In this document: positions 25,701-37,112 of the stretch, piece after piece
Position numbering within the stretch: position 1 is the stretch's first letter
Layout: each line of letters begins with the position of its first letter
Assembly (NCBI GenBank): GCA_037074705.1
Contig: CM073590.1
Coordinates: 92,992,947 to 93,056,946, forward strand
DNA: 64,000 nt
Direction: 5' to 3'
Source of the DNA: Zhengitettix transpicula
Taxonomy: Eukaryota; Arthropoda; Insecta; Orthoptera; Tetrigidae
Notes under the pieces: model-generated
Told to the model about the DNA's origin: nothing
Databases searched by the model: none
What the model saw: only the letters and a program-made list of their open reading frames with translations
Program-made: the position numbers and the translations under genes

Positions 25701-26389
25701 TCAGCTTGTTATTTGAACCTGTGAAGAGACCAAACTCATCATAAACGAAAATCAGTCTTACTGATCTGTTACGCCAGTAACATTATTTATAAAGCTGTAG
25801 GGAAGACGTTACGTAATTTAAAGAAAGCTTATTTTATTTGGATTTGAGACATGTATTTCAATCAGTAAACGTTGAAGCAATTCTTTTTAAAGAAAACAAA
25901 TGCGTTAAAAAAGTTAAATTATATATGGAAATAAATTTTAATCACTAAATTTCATTTAAACATAACAACACCGCCTTTTTTAGTATGAAATAACAATCAA
26001 TTTCAATCTAGGATATGAATTAATGCTTTGAGGCTCTACAGCAATGTGTAGTGACTACTTTAAAAACGTTTTAAATGGGTACTTAAATTGCTGTTTACTT
26101 AACAGGAATAGTATATATATTTTAACAGTAACGTAAAAAAATTAATCCTTTCAAAAAAAAAGAAACTGTTAGAATATTAAAATAGCGAGTGAGGTAATAA
26201 ATATAATCTTAACGGTTGCTTTAATTAAAAATTAAAAACTAAATATAAAATTAGTTAAAGACTTAAAATATATCATGGGAATTAAATGCTTGGTTAAAAA
26301 TAGTTTTAAATCGAATTTACTTAATAGTTTTAAGTATAAAATATTTAGAAAATCTGATATAAAACTGTATAAATAATTAGTGGCTTCAA
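22741..26389. other. AT-rich desert
   Basis: About 3.6 kb of very AT-rich sequence with only AT-driven short frames (for example 23433-23651 minus, hydrophobic by composition). No repeat, RNA gene or coding domain recognised. Confidence 0.45.
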
Positions 26390-26842
26390 TACATCTTCTC
26401 GGAGACGGCGTGATGACTGGATCGAGACGTCGAATGGATCTTTCAGGGCCCTGCAATTCTATCACCCTTTCTGCTTAATTTCTGTAGTGAGATTGTTTCA
26501 ATTTGTCATCTCCTCCTTAAAATACTTCATCCTCGACTTCAAATTTAGAATAAAGGCTATTCTGATTCAAGTGATAACCCAATAACTGCCCCTTCTTCTC
26601 CTTCCCTCATTAATTTTTTCTCCAATTTCTTTTATTCTTCCAGGAGCCACGTGATACTTTTTACATCGATCCACTTCCTCCACTGATAACCTAGCATCCA
26701 GGACGGATCTGGGTGTAACGAACCTTGTTTCCAAAATTCTCACGTTCTCATGTCACCGATTTGGCGGGATCAAGGACGATAAACCCTTCTTCTATTGTCG
26801 TAGGCACGCCCGTACCCTACTTCCGCTCGTCTTTCTGGCGTA
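26390..26842 (-). pseudogene. Possible decayed coding fragment, unidentified
   Basis: On the minus strand, a frame with no start codon of its own runs from about 26765 to a stop at 26567-26569. Conceptual residues include LETRFVTPRSVLDARLSVEE, then VDRCKKYHVAPGRIKEIGEK, with a basic GRRRRGS near the end. The composition is protein-like (mixed charged and polar residues, no homopolymers), and a frameshift appears near 26765. I do not recognise the family. It could be an old transposon open frame or a host exon fragment. Adjacent sequence at 26390-26465 is also higher in complexity. Confidence 0.25.
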
Positions 26843-28383
26843 AGACTTCTATAAAATGATTTATTCAGTAAATTCTGTCATTTATAATCATAAAAGAATT
26901 AAAAACACTGCTTGCATGCACTTCTATGAAATTTTATTTCCTTTAATCGGAATAAAGGTACTGTAATTGAACCAATTTTATTTTACTTTTGTGTTTTATT
27001 ATGTTTGTATAAAATCTCATTATTATAATTGTAGTCTGTAAAAGAAAATATATTTTGTTACGTTGGAGAATCTGTGACGTGGATTAGAGGAATAGTATCT
27101 TTGGTGTTAATATTAAAGAAGCATGTATTTTTTTTAAAAAAAAAAAGATATATGGTTGGTTAAGAAATTGTGCAAATAAATAAATGTAAGGAAACTCCAA
27201 CTGATTTTACGTCAGTTGTCTTCATCTATGGAATAATTACTCATGCATTTACCATTACACATAATTTAAATTGTAACTTATTTATATTCAACTTTTGCCA
27301 TCGCAAACATATTGTGCGAAATTAAAAATGTAAGATTTTCTATTACATATTAAATTCCTCTTGGTTTTCAAGGAGGATGATTTATCATAATTCATCATGG
27401 CTTTTGATGTTTCAGGCCAGGTTTAGTAACAGCGTTCTCACTAATATTTCACACGCGTATTCCTTGAATTTTCAATAATTGGTTTAGTCTCATGTCCATA
27501 AAGCGAAACGTTAGCAAACTGAGCGGTAAAAAACGTGGACTAACAGTTAAATAGACAAAGTTGCTTCTACATGAATGTGTTTATTACAATAGGTATTTAA
27601 AATAATATGTGTATATTAAATTGACACACAAATCTGTGGGATATAAGTTGGGGTTGTTTCTTAGTTCGTTTTTAACGTAATGTGTGTTACACAACAGCTT
27701 GCAGAGCGTTAGGTAATCCCATTATGATCTCTGGTGAGGCTATGAATAATATTTCAATTTTAAGATTGTAACGATAGTATTGAGCGTTATGTAACTCTGG
27801 ACGTCAGACCAAGAATATAAAATAAGAATAGTCATTGCGAAATTGAGAAATTTTTGCAACCGGTTTTTGGTAGTAATTAGAAGTTTATTACTCGTCCTCC
27901 TCATTATTTCACATAAGACTTCTATAAAATGAAATTATATTATGATTTAACTGAAAATGGTAGTATACATTTCAGTGTTTTCCTTTAGATGCTTAGTGCA
28001 GTGAATTATTTATTACAGGTATCAGCTGGACTAAAAGGCGGAGCGAATTTCAATTCTCTGTACATGGATCACGAATCTCAAAGGACGCATTTTAGAGCAA
28101 TACAAGACAAATGTGAAAGTTTTGCTATAAATTGCATATAAATAAATATGATAATATATCTTTTAAAGTTTTTATATCATATCTAGATACTCAATGAAAT
28201 CCGTCAATCAAATCATCAATATATGCAATTCTTTAGGAAGTAATTAAACTGGAACATTGAAACGTTTAAATCTGTAAAAGGTTCCGTATACGAAAAAAAT
28301 AATTCTCCAAAAGTTCTTTAAAGCGTGGTACAATAAACCCAATAGTATTTGCGTAGTTTCGCCAATCGTATTATTTATTTATA
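26843..28383. other. AT-rich noncoding sequence
   Basis: No gene. The phrase TAAGACTTCTATAAAATGA occurs at about 26840 and again at about 27905, which may mark an old duplication or insertion footprint; otherwise featureless. Confidence 0.4.
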
Positions 28384-28734
28384 ATGTTGGTTTTCTTTTT
28401 TGGGAGAAAACGTCTTAAACCCACATTGATTTTAAATTGCTTGAACGTTGTGCAAGTGGGAGAGGTCAAGGTAAAAGGGTACGACCTCTCAGCGCCCTTG
28501 ATTCTGGAACCGGCTGTACTATTCCCGTACGCGATTCCTCCCACGCCCAACAGTTTTACAAGGCTAGAACACCTTAAGACATCGTCAACCCCCGCAACTG
28601 CCTCCTGGCTGTTAATTAGGAAGAGTCGGCGAGTGGTAGATTGGGCTGATAGGACGTGGTTTCAAGAAACAACGACCGCTCTTTTTTTCCACCTGGTCGG
28701 TTGTGGAAGTAATTTACACGGAATTTTGCTCTAA
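28384..28734 (+). other. 116-codon open frame in a GC-balanced island, unidentified
   Basis: This is the longest frame in the first half of the window apart from transposon remnants. It starts in AT-rich sequence, and only its last 95 or so codons (from about 28440) lie in a GC-balanced block. The translation has no recognised domain, catalytic motif, signal peptide or membrane span. It may be a chance frame over an old repeat or an exon. Low confidence as a gene. Confidence 0.2.
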
Positions 28735-29269
28735 ATTCGGCAAAGTCTTTAGCCCATCTCAATTGCTATTGCGTGAGCAGAGAGCATAAAAATTGGACGC
28801 TGATAAAACAAAGTGGTTAGAGTAATTTAAGATACCGCCACAAACTAGAGTAATTTAGTTTTCCTTAAATACAAGAACTCAACAGTTATTAATGCTCGTA
28901 ATTCAAGAAACACTTTGGTCTTAGTTGATACTTTCACATCACAAGTATAGTATTTCTTACAACGCGATCGCTCTTATCGGTCATTAATAACGTTTTCCTC
29001 TGTTATCTATTACGTTAATCTCTACGAAAAAGTTCCGATGTGTAGGTCAAGTAGTAAACAAAATTATTAGTTACAGTATATTTATGTACCGTTTAAATAA
29101 GTTTATTTATTTTTATGTAAGAAGAACACGAGATATAATTACGAGGGACGTGATAGATATTAAAAATATTTATTTGTAATTGATATAGGACTTAACTGAG
29201 ATAATTAAGAAATTTATAGAATGACAGTCAAACAGTATGAAATTATCAATCATATATTAGCGATTAACA
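28735..29269. other. AT-rich noncoding sequence
   Basis: No feature recognised up to the truncated 5' end of the LINE. Confidence 0.4.
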
Positions 29270-31049
29270 AGCCAGTGCTCGAGCCTCAGCGTCATTCTGT
29301 TCCTGGTAACCATAAATGACATGGGTAGCATTAATAAACCCCCGATAGATACGTTGATATTTGCAGATGATGTCATCTTGATGACTAGAGGGAACAACAA
29401 GAAGCTGTCCTCTGAAGTGATGCAGGAGGCAATAAACAAGGCGACTCAGTGGGCTGAAAAAACGGAATTCAATTTTAACCCTTGCAAAGTCAAAGCAATG
29501 TGCTTCTGAAGGAATACAAGCAAATAAAGATACCTTTAAAAATATTTGAAAAAAATATTGAATATGTTAAACAATACAATATTATGGGAATTTTCTGGGA
29601 CTCTAAACTCACGTTCAAGACTCACATCGAGCAACTAATCATAGAAAGCAAAAAACGTCTATTAATTCTCAATCTACTAGCTGCCAAGAACTGGGGAACA
29701 AAGATGGAACTATTGAGTCTCACCTACAGGGCAAATGATCAGAACAAAAATAGATTATAGATAACCGGATGATATAAAACGACCCCTATACCGAGACTCA
29801 CACTTGAGGCAAACGAAATCCTGCTTAGACGAAGAAGGAAAGAATTTGCAATTAGATACGCGATCAAGGCAAGAGAGGCATCGAACCCAATAATAAGAGA
29901 ACAAACCATCACTCCTCGATATGCAGAGAAAGAACCACCTAGAAACCTAACCCCGTACTACACTACACTAAAGGATATATTACGAAAGGAAGGGATGACT
30001 TTTCCAGAGATAGACCACAACACCACGCAAACATACGACCATGGAAGCTTAACGAAATTCCAATCGATACATCGCTACATAAACTTAAAGTAAACAATCC
30101 ACATAACATTAACTGGAACGCAGAAATCTATCAGTTGCTACAAAGATATAATTCTCCCAGTCATTTATACCGATGGGTCCAAAAATTCAAATGGAGTCGG
30201 GTGCGCAATAATTACGACAGGCAAAGAAAATCTATCGCTATAAACCATAATGCGTCGATAATTTCAGATGAATTATACGCCATCTTCTTGGCCACGGAAC
30301 TGTGTCTGGAAACATCGGAGGCCAACAATATCATATTAGCAGATTCCAAGGAAGCAATACACAGAATAACTAGTACAGTGCACAGAAATGGTCGAATTAG
30401 AGAGAATATATTGAAAATACAAGAAAAAGGAAACCGGATCACTATAACCTGGCTACCGGCGCATAAGGACATAGTAGGACAAGACAGGGCAGATCTCCTA
30501 GCGAAGATGGAAGCTGATCATCAAAGAAGATCCAGCAACCTGCCAGTTTGCACCAGCAGGGACTGCAGAGTAGGGTTCTCGTACGAGGAACTGGAGGAAA
30601 AGTGGAGTAGACCTGTGAAACCAGAGGAATGCGGAGTCATCCTCAGAAATGTCAGCAGCATCAGAGAAATATCGCACCCGAAAGAACTATTTCGAAGGCA
30701 ACAGGTTGTTGTAACCAGAATAAGAACATTGCACTCCAGTTTCACTCACTCATTCTTGATTTCCAGATCTCCGCAGCCGGTTTGCAGCTCATGCAAGGAG
30801 CCCACAACAATTTCTCATGTCCTCTTTGACTGCCCCAAATATAGCGAGATAAGAAGATCAACCATAGCCTCATATTCAATGATGGAGATTTGCAACTCAT
30901 CAGCAGCAATAAACAACCTCATAGATTTTACGATGAAAACTGATTTGTTTAAAGTAATTTAAATGTTATACAAATGTAGAACTTAACTGACGTAAGTCGC
31001 TAATGACCAAAAGGATAAATGCGACGTTAAATTTGAATTAAAAAAAAAA
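29270..31049 (+). mobile_element. 5'-truncated I-superfamily-like LINE (reverse transcriptase end plus RNase H)
   Basis: The copy begins inside the reverse transcriptase palm (VILFLVTINDMG then LIFADDVILM, the catalytic FADD box near 29350). It continues through the thumb region and RNase H to a poly-A run at 31040-31049. RNase H signature words are IYTDGSKNSNG (near 30163), SDELYAIF, NIILADSKEAI and ITWLPAHKDIVGQDRADLLA, supplying the D-E-D-D residues. A cysteine/histidine motif CSSCKEPTTISHVLFDCPKY follows, as usual at the end of such ORF2 proteins. The endonuclease and most of the palm are missing. Frames are broken: a stop at 29507, a frame change near 29480-29510, and another near 30200-30235 between TDGS and DELYAI. 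It is a dead copy of a retrotransposition product. Confidence 0.88.
30135..30962 (+). pseudogene. LINE RNase H and C-terminal zinc-knuckle segment
   Basis: The longest uninterrupted piece of the LINE (275 codons). Its first 35 or so residues are out of register with RNase H, because the first catalytic aspartate (TDGS) is read in another frame. From DELYAI onward the frame carries the remaining catalytic residues and the conserved WLPAH loop. It ends with the CxxC...H...C knuckle (CSSCKEPTTISHVLFDC) and a short tail before the 3' untranslated region. In family members this domain digests the RNA strand of the RNA-DNA hybrid during target-primed reverse transcription. This copy cannot make a functional enzyme. 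Confidence 0.8.
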
Positions 31050-32049
31050 CACCAGAAAAATTTGTTCACTAGGGGCGGGCTCTTCTTAAATATTCTCGGG
31101 TTGACTAGAACTTCTTAGTTCACTAATAACTGTGTTAATATGATCATATATTTATACTATATCTAACATTTACCCTGAACTAAATAATATCGCTGTTTAC
31201 ACCAAGCTCATTTTAAGCTTCCTTATTTTCTATGAGATTCTCTTGCGCTAACTGTTAAAGTAATATCAGTAATCTAACAGTTTCGATGAACTAGTAAACA
31301 GAAATGAATACAAGTTGTTTTTTTCTTCAGCCTGTGTTGCGTTGTTAACGTGAAAACATTCTTATTAATTTTTATGTTGTAAGTAATAATGTGAAGCCTG
31401 TCACTTAGTATATTTATAATATTGAGGTGGGAGGTCCGAGTGTTGCAAGCTTTTGTTTGGAAGACGTGTCCAAATTTTTTATGTATGTCTGGGATACGCA
31501 CGAATCTGCCCAACGGCCACTGGGGGCTTAAACTTTCTAAAAATAAACAACACGGACACAACGAACGATTCTTCGTAGCCCGTATATTACGGACTTTTTT
31601 TATTCAAAATCCCTGAGGTGTGGATGTTTTTGAAAACTGGAGAGAGCACGTAGAACTTGCCCTGTTTTATATGACATATATTAGTGTATGACTGTGAATA
31701 TTCCCGATACTTGCCTGCAAACCAGCTAACCAGGGTTTAAGAAATCGACGACTGGTTCCAGACATAAAGCAGCCGTGAAATTAACTGGCGCCAGTCAGCA
31801 AAGAGTAAGCCCTTACTTTTCCTTATTCAAAGTTATTATTAAATTTATTTTCGAGTGTATCAAAAACTATTATAGTAATTCAATGATTTTCGTCGTCAAG
31901 GAACTAGGTGAAGTAAAATGAATAACATTTAATTTGGCCAAAAAACCAATTAACTTTCTATGACCACTTTTAATTAGTTTAGATTACAATAAGATATATG
32001 AATGAGTGTATGAGTGATGACCGTTGAAACATTATTCTGCTATTAAGCT
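31050..32049. other. Noncoding stretch
   Basis: AT-rich, no supportable gene. The part at 31420-31620 is slightly more complex with overlapping short frames on both strands, without domains. Confidence 0.4.
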
Positions 32050-32850
32050 GTTTTTGTCAGACATTAGTCAATACTTTCAATAATAATCATGCCAGCTTAC
32101 AATTCACCCATGAACTTGAATTTAACCATTCTCTTAATTTTCTTAATGTCACCGTAGCCACTCACAATACATCCATTCTCACCAAAAGGTTCAGAAAACC
32201 TGCACACTCTGGACGTGTTCTCAATTATCTTTCTGGTCATCCTCCAAACCAAAAAAACAACAACTATGGTATACAATCTTGTAGACAGAGCTATATTACT
32301 TTCTACCTCCAAGTTCCATCAACACAATTTAAATATTGTCCGGAACATTTTAATCTCGAATGAGTGCCCTTTAAATTTTATTATTAAACACATAAACAGC
32401 AGTTGAACAAAATTCAATGTCCTACTGTCACTCGTCCCAAAACACCTCAAGTCAAATTTTTTCTCGTACTTCCTTATTACAAATTTCTACATCACAAATT
32501 TATCCAAATATTCAAAGAATATCCATCATTTACAGATCCATTAGTACCCTTTCCTACTTGATTAAAAACCACAAGGACCCACTTGACACCTACAGCAAAC
32601 ATATATCTAATATCAAACTTCCTATTGATATACAATCTGTAGTATCGAAACAAATAATTGATTATAAACATACATTTGATTAGCAAAATGCTAAGATTTT
32701 AGACATTGACACGAGGTACAATTCCAGACTCATTTCAGAGATGCTTCACATTAAATCAAACATCACAGCTATTAATGTACAAACAGACACAATGAAACTC
32801 AATAATTGCTATGATCCCTTAGTATTACGCTAAAACATCTGTATTCCATT
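32050..32850 (+). pseudogene. Penelope-like element remnant (C-terminal reverse transcriptase to linker)
   Basis: Conceptual translation across shifting frames gives LQFTHELEFNHSLNFLNVTV, then a TSILTKRFRKPAHSGRVLNY segment, then GIQSCRQSYI and KFHQHNLNIVRNILISN. These follow the Penelope reverse transcriptase C-terminal order: FTxExExxxxLPFLDV, a KPTxSxRYxNxxSxHP box, then the RNLIxRAxKLS and FHxxNLxxVxxxLxxNxYP region. Later words such as NSRLISEMLHIKSNITAINV (near 32720) resemble the end of the GIY-YIG part. Several stops and frameshifts make it non-functional. The 5' part is absent. Confidence 0.7.
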
Positions 32851-32960
32851 GTTCCTTATTGTACGCTAACCCATCGGCTCTCTCATTGGCGTTGCGTATT
32901 CGTAGCTTTTAAGTTTTGTCAACTAGTAAGTGCAGTTGTGTCGCTCTAGGACCTTCTTCT

Positions 32961-32997
32961 CACATGAGGACAGGGGCAAGGATTCCAGAAACGTCTG
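32961..32997 (+). ncRNA. Hammerhead-ribozyme-like core remnant, downstream of Penelope-like element
   Basis: The phrase CACATGAGGACAGGGGCAAGG is followed by ATTCCAGAAACGTCTGA. An ATGA word lies 18 bases before GAAAC, in the place where a hammerhead CUGAUGA...GAAAC core would sit. Penelope-like elements are known to carry hammerhead motifs in their terminal repeats, so the context is right. The CUG of the core is altered to CAC and stem II is only partly pairable, so activity is unlikely. Confidence 0.35.
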
Positions 32998-33179
32998 AAT
33001 TGGCTAACTTTCTAATTCATTATTTTCAATCAGACGTAATTTTGATAATTTATTCAGTTGTATGAATGTTTCAATTGTTTCTGTGTATATTATTAATCAC
33101 ATTTGTTAATATTTTCATTCGACATATTTAGTGTTACATTAAAGATTTATCCCCGGAATTAATTTATTATGTAAATATA

Positions 33180-34467
33180 CCACTGTGAACAAAAATTAAG
33201 GTGAATTTATTTATAAAATATAAATTGTTTATTTATTTTATCAAAAATCAATTTCATCCCCTTCAAAGTCATCCCCGCCCGATAAAACGCACTTTTTCCA
33301 ACGCTTTTTCCAGTCCTCGAAACAGTCGGAATAGTCTTTTTCCGGTATAGCCTTCAATACCTTCTTCGATTCGGTTTTTATCTTCTCAATCGTATCAAAA
33401 CGGCGTCCTCGCATTGGCCTTTTGAGGTTGCTGAATAGCCAGAAGTCGCACGGAGCCAAATCAGCCGAATACGGTGGTTGCGGAACGATATGAGTACAGT
33501 TTTTGGCAAAAAAAAAAGTCGCGAAGAACCAATGCAGTATGACATGGTGCATTATCGTGATGAAGGAACCAAGATTCAGGCCGTTTCAGACGAATAGCTT
33601 CACGCAAACGACGCATAACGCTCAAGTAATATTCTTTGTTGACAGTTTGGCCCGGGGAAGGATTCATAGTGCACCACACCACGATAATCAAATAAAACTG
33701 TCAACATGACCTTGATTTTCGATCGACTTTGCCGTGGTCTTTTCGGTTTTCCTTCACCTTTTGCACGATATTCGCTGGATTGGTCGGTGGTTTCAGGGTC
33801 GAATGCGTAAATCCAAGTCTCGTCTCCAGTAATGATGCATTTCAAGTCCTGATAGTCAGACAGCAAAGTTTCACACACATCAACGAGACGCTTTTTTTCC
33901 CCAAAAAATTGAGCGATTTTGGCACCAATCGAGACTTAACGCGTTTGAGACACAAAACATTCTTCAAAATGGTTTGGGCTGAGCCAAATGATATTCCAAC
34001 ACTATCAGCGAGATCTCTAATTGTCCATCGACGATTTTCAAGCACAAAATCTTTGATTTTTTGGACGTGGCCCTCGTCAGTAGACGTTGATGGTCGTCCA
34101 GAGCGCGGTTCGTCTTCAACGCGTTCTCGGCCCTCTTTGAAGTGTTGTACCACTTATAAACGTTTTTTTTTGTGCCATAGTTTGATCACCAAAGGCCTTC
34201 CGCAACGTTTTCAACGTGTCCGCACAATCATATTTGTTCCGCAAACAAAATTTGATGCAAGTTCTTTGCTCAACAAAATCACCCATTGCAAATATCGAAA
34301 AATTCACTTTTGGTTGTTTACAAAAACACGCGTAACTCGGAGATAATTGAACCTTTTAACAAACAGACGCTTGGCAGTCCTACCAACCTAGGGAAAAAAA
34401 TTTACCTGCCTTCCTAATACCCGGGAGTTTTAAATGACAATTTCACCTTACTTTTTGATCACAGTGG
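33180..34467 (-). mobile_element. mariner-family DNA transposon, complete ends
   Basis: A 1,288-bp element with terminal inverted repeats of about 28 bp. The left repeat starts CCACTGTGAACAAAAATTAA; the right repeat read on the minus strand starts CCACTGTGATCAAAAAGTAA. Both continue into GGTGAA. Each end is flanked by TA (33178-33179 and 34468-34469), the hallmark target-site duplication of Tc1/mariner transposition. The length matches the usual 1.3 kb of mariner elements. The single gene lies on the minus strand and is broken. With intact ends the element could in principle be mobilised by a related transposase. Confidence 0.95.
33241..34307 (-). pseudogene. mariner transposase, frameshifted
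   Basis: The start is probably the ATG at 34307. The N-terminal helix-turn-helix half includes FCLRNKYDCADTLKTLRKAF, then VEDEPRSGRPST and the second helical part IRDLADSVGISFGSAQTILK. The catalytic domain shows GDETWIYAFDPET (first Asp), HHDNAPCHTA (second Asp) and YSADLAPCDFWLF (third Asp), with the D34D spacing of mariners if the shift between the last two is allowed for. Four frame changes interrupt it, near 34165, 33895, 33655 and 33510. Three lie in homopolymer runs (a T-run, a T/C/A run and an A-run) and the one near 33655 in a GGCCCGGGG stretch. The total span, about 355 codons, is normal for the family. The subfamily is not assigned with confidence. Confidence 0.93.
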
Positions 34468-34615
34468 TATAACTTTAACAATTATTTTGGATCCAGGTGC
34501 GAATATGGATAACTTGACGATATTAAAGAAAACGGTTAAAGTGATCCGAAACATTTGGCGAAGGTTTTCTAGGTGTATTTGTTACTTTAACGGTTCAATA
34601 GCTTCCAACAAGGTG

Positions 34616-34711
34616 AGAATAGGCTAAGACCAAGACGTTTCGATGGCGGTCACTGCTGTGATAACACTTGACAACGATGGTCACCGAAACGTCGTGGCCT
34701 AAACCTATTCT
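34616..34711. repeat. Short inverted-repeat (MITE-like or foldback) element
   Basis: The left arm AGAATAGGCTAAGACCAAGA continues into CGTTTCG. The right arm is its reverse complement with about four mismatches (CGAAACGTCGTGGCC then TAAACCTATTCT). The arms are about 27 bases, separated by about 42 bases. The CGAAACGTC word also occurs at 55742-55750. Confidence 0.6.
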
Positions 34712-34910
34712 GATCCTATACAGTCAAACAATAGTTAGATCTCTACTGAGGTTATAACAGTTGGCGTGGGGAAGCGAACACATGTTCGTTTGCAGTTCCT
34801 GTTCGTGCTAATATTTTACTGAAAACGGTGTTTTCAATTTAAATTAATCGGGAAGAGTAACCATATCGTGAAATAATCAACCGACTGTTATATCCGTTTC
34901 AGACAGCCTT
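34712..34910. other. Noncoding spacer
   Basis: No feature recognised. Confidence 0.35.
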
Positions 34911-35300
34911 ATGGTATTGTACATCGTCCAACGATCTGCTAACTCGCTGCCTTTGCAAGCGCTGGTTGAGCTCCGTGCAAGGTATAGAAAAAGTATGAGT
35001 GGGTATGCAATAATGCTGACTGGTGCACCTGTTCTCTGGAAGAACTCAAAACAAGCTCTTAGTACGATTGAGATCGAATATGTCAGTCCTTTCTCATGTA
35101 TGTATTCAGGAAGTGTAATCTGTTGTATTAGTTGAATCTATTAAATTACGTTGATCGTCAGGGGAGAATCGCTAGTGTTGAAATGTTTTGTACACGTGTC
35201 CAGGGCAAAAAAATGGAATTAAATACCATTTAATTGGAGAGATTGTTACTGATATTGCCATCAAGCTGAAATTTGCGTCATCGGCGAGGAAAATAGCGTA
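34911..35300 (+). pseudogene. Ty1/copia-type RNase H remnant
   Basis: The translation at 34992-35108 reads SMSGYAIMLTGAPVLWKNSK followed by QALSTIEIEYVSPFS. This is the well-conserved copia RNase H block DRKSxSGYxFxLxGxxISWxSKKQxxVALSTxEAEY, including the catalytic Glu in EIEY. Downstream, about 35205-35260, a frame-shifted KKWN..PFNWRD phrase may correspond to the terminal KHIDIKYHFIRE block. The remaining polyprotein and any LTRs are absent nearby, so this is an isolated scrap. Confidence 0.65.
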
Positions 35301-35407
35301 GGGATAAACTTATAATATCTTAAAAGTATGGATTTTTGATGATTTTTAATTATATGGGAGCATTATAACTTAGACACAATTCGTTCTTATAATAAAGACC
35401 TATACTC
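35301..35407. other. Spacer
   Basis: No feature. Confidence 0.4.
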
Positions 35408-35957
35408 TTTTTTTTAGGGCAACAGGCTACATGAGGGTAATCCACATTGGGCAACTCCCCTTTAATAGCATAGGAAGGGATTTGAAAGGGTAGAGGAAGG
35501 TAGCCAAGGGTTACTAGGGCCCCCGGGCTATATTTTAAGGATCCTACCCGACATTAGCCTAAACAAATCCTGGGAAAACCTTAGAAAAACCTGCATCGTG
35601 TAGGTCGGGCATTGGGTACTTGTCCCACGCCGTTCCGATAGCGGGAGAGAAGTTTGCTGTGTGGGCCGTAGCATTCCATTCTCCGTGCCTCGACCAGTTT
35701 AGGAGGCAGCTGGCCGACTATTCCAACGGGAATAGCGAACAACTCTTACCGTATGCCCAAGGTCTGTGACCCCGGAACATGCACCTCTCAAAACAGGCCG
35801 AGGTGCCTCGGCTTGTGGGAACCTTAGTTCAAAAACGGAGAGGAACAGGCATACCCAAAGGAAGCCCCTTCGTATCTCTCCTAAAAGGTTCTGCCTGCGA
35901 GAGAACATCCCTCGCAGGTATTGCCTGCGAGAGAATAGCCCTCGCAGTTCATGATAG
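35408..35957 (-). repeat. Family A retroposon, near full length
   Basis: It starts on the plus strand with TTTTTTTTAGGGCAACAGGC and runs through all family blocks to a terminal array of two hairpins, each pairing CCTGCGAGAG with CTCGCAGG or CTCGCAG (about 35894-35947). It resembles the 19961-20512 copy closely. Confidence 0.8.
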
Positions 35958-35961
35958 TGGT

Positions 35962-36100
35962 TTTTTTTGGGCAACAGGGTACATGAGGGTGATCCACATT
36001 GGGCAACTCCCCTTTAATAGCATAGGAAGGGATTAGAATGGGGGGATGCGGAAGGGTAGAGGAAGGTAGCCAAGGGTTACTAGGGCGCCCGGACTATGGT
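35962..36100 (-). repeat. Family A retroposon, truncated copy abutting a full copy
   Basis: TTTTTTTTGGGCAACAGGGT to GCGCCCGGACTAT: only the poly-A-proximal 140 bases, placed 4 bases after the previous copy and in the same orientation. Confidence 0.8.
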
Positions 36101-37112
36101 TAAAACCACTCAAGTCACGAATTTAACCGCAGGAGGTATTACATGCACTACTAAATTACCTGCGATGTTCTGGCGATTTTTTTTTTCGGCTGCGTGCTTT
36201 GGATCAAGTTATTTGCAATATGGTTGAATGTAATGTGCAAGTCAGTTAAGTCTGTATACGCAGATAATCGAAAAGATCCGAGGGAGCAGAAAATAATTAA
36301 TGTTGGACCAACTGAAATGAAAAATCCTCTCGAATGCTATATATACAATGATGTTGGAGAAGTCGGTGATGTTATCCGTTCAGTCGAATCCCGACTCTTG
36401 CGAAATTATGGGTTAGCTTTCTCCGTGCTGTCCGGTCTTGTACCGCATTCATCAACTGTCTTAAGCTCAGCCTCGTATCAGCTTTGATGGAATGACATCA
36501 ACGTGTTCCCTGACAGCCTGGACGTTTCTTGCAGCTGACTGCTGCTTCAAGCATCAGGTCTTTAACTAATGAATGTGATCGCGTAACATCTCCAAAGCAC
36601 GTAAGTCTGAGTTTTGTGATCTTGCCTTACAATTGCATGTCGAACATCACCCTAACAGTCCATGTGATACATTGTATCCTTCTTTAACACCATTGCTCAA
36701 AAGAGTTGAATTTCCTCTTACCTGGTTTTCTTAGGGTCCAACTTACACACCTGTACGTAGTTAAGGAGAGCACGGTAGCAATTTTTCATTTTGTCATCAC
36801 AGTAACATCCTTGATCTTCCATCCATGCCTACAAACTTGTACCTAACGTGCATCGTCATGGAATGACCAGATATCCACATACTTTGTGAATATATCACAT
36901 TCACTATGATGGCGATTTACATTTTTGATACATTTTTTCCGGGTGAGCACTGAATTCAAATGTGTTACGCCATTACTTAATTTTCCTATACTTTCTATTT
37001 ATTGCCAGTGTAAAAGTGTGTCTCTACACCACATTATTTATGAAGTTTGATATCCACCAACTACCTTATGTGGTGTGATCGTATCCCTTAATTATAATTT
37101 TGATGTATATAT
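36101..37112. other. Noncoding stretch
   Basis: It contains a 97-codon frame (36194-36487, plus) without recognisable domain. The rest is AT-rich without repeats found elsewhere in the window. Confidence 0.4.

Noticed and set aside
36194..36487. 97-codon plus-strand frame as an exon
   Set aside because: The translation looks fairly mixed but has no recognisable domain and no support from splice context; kept only as part of an unassigned stretch.
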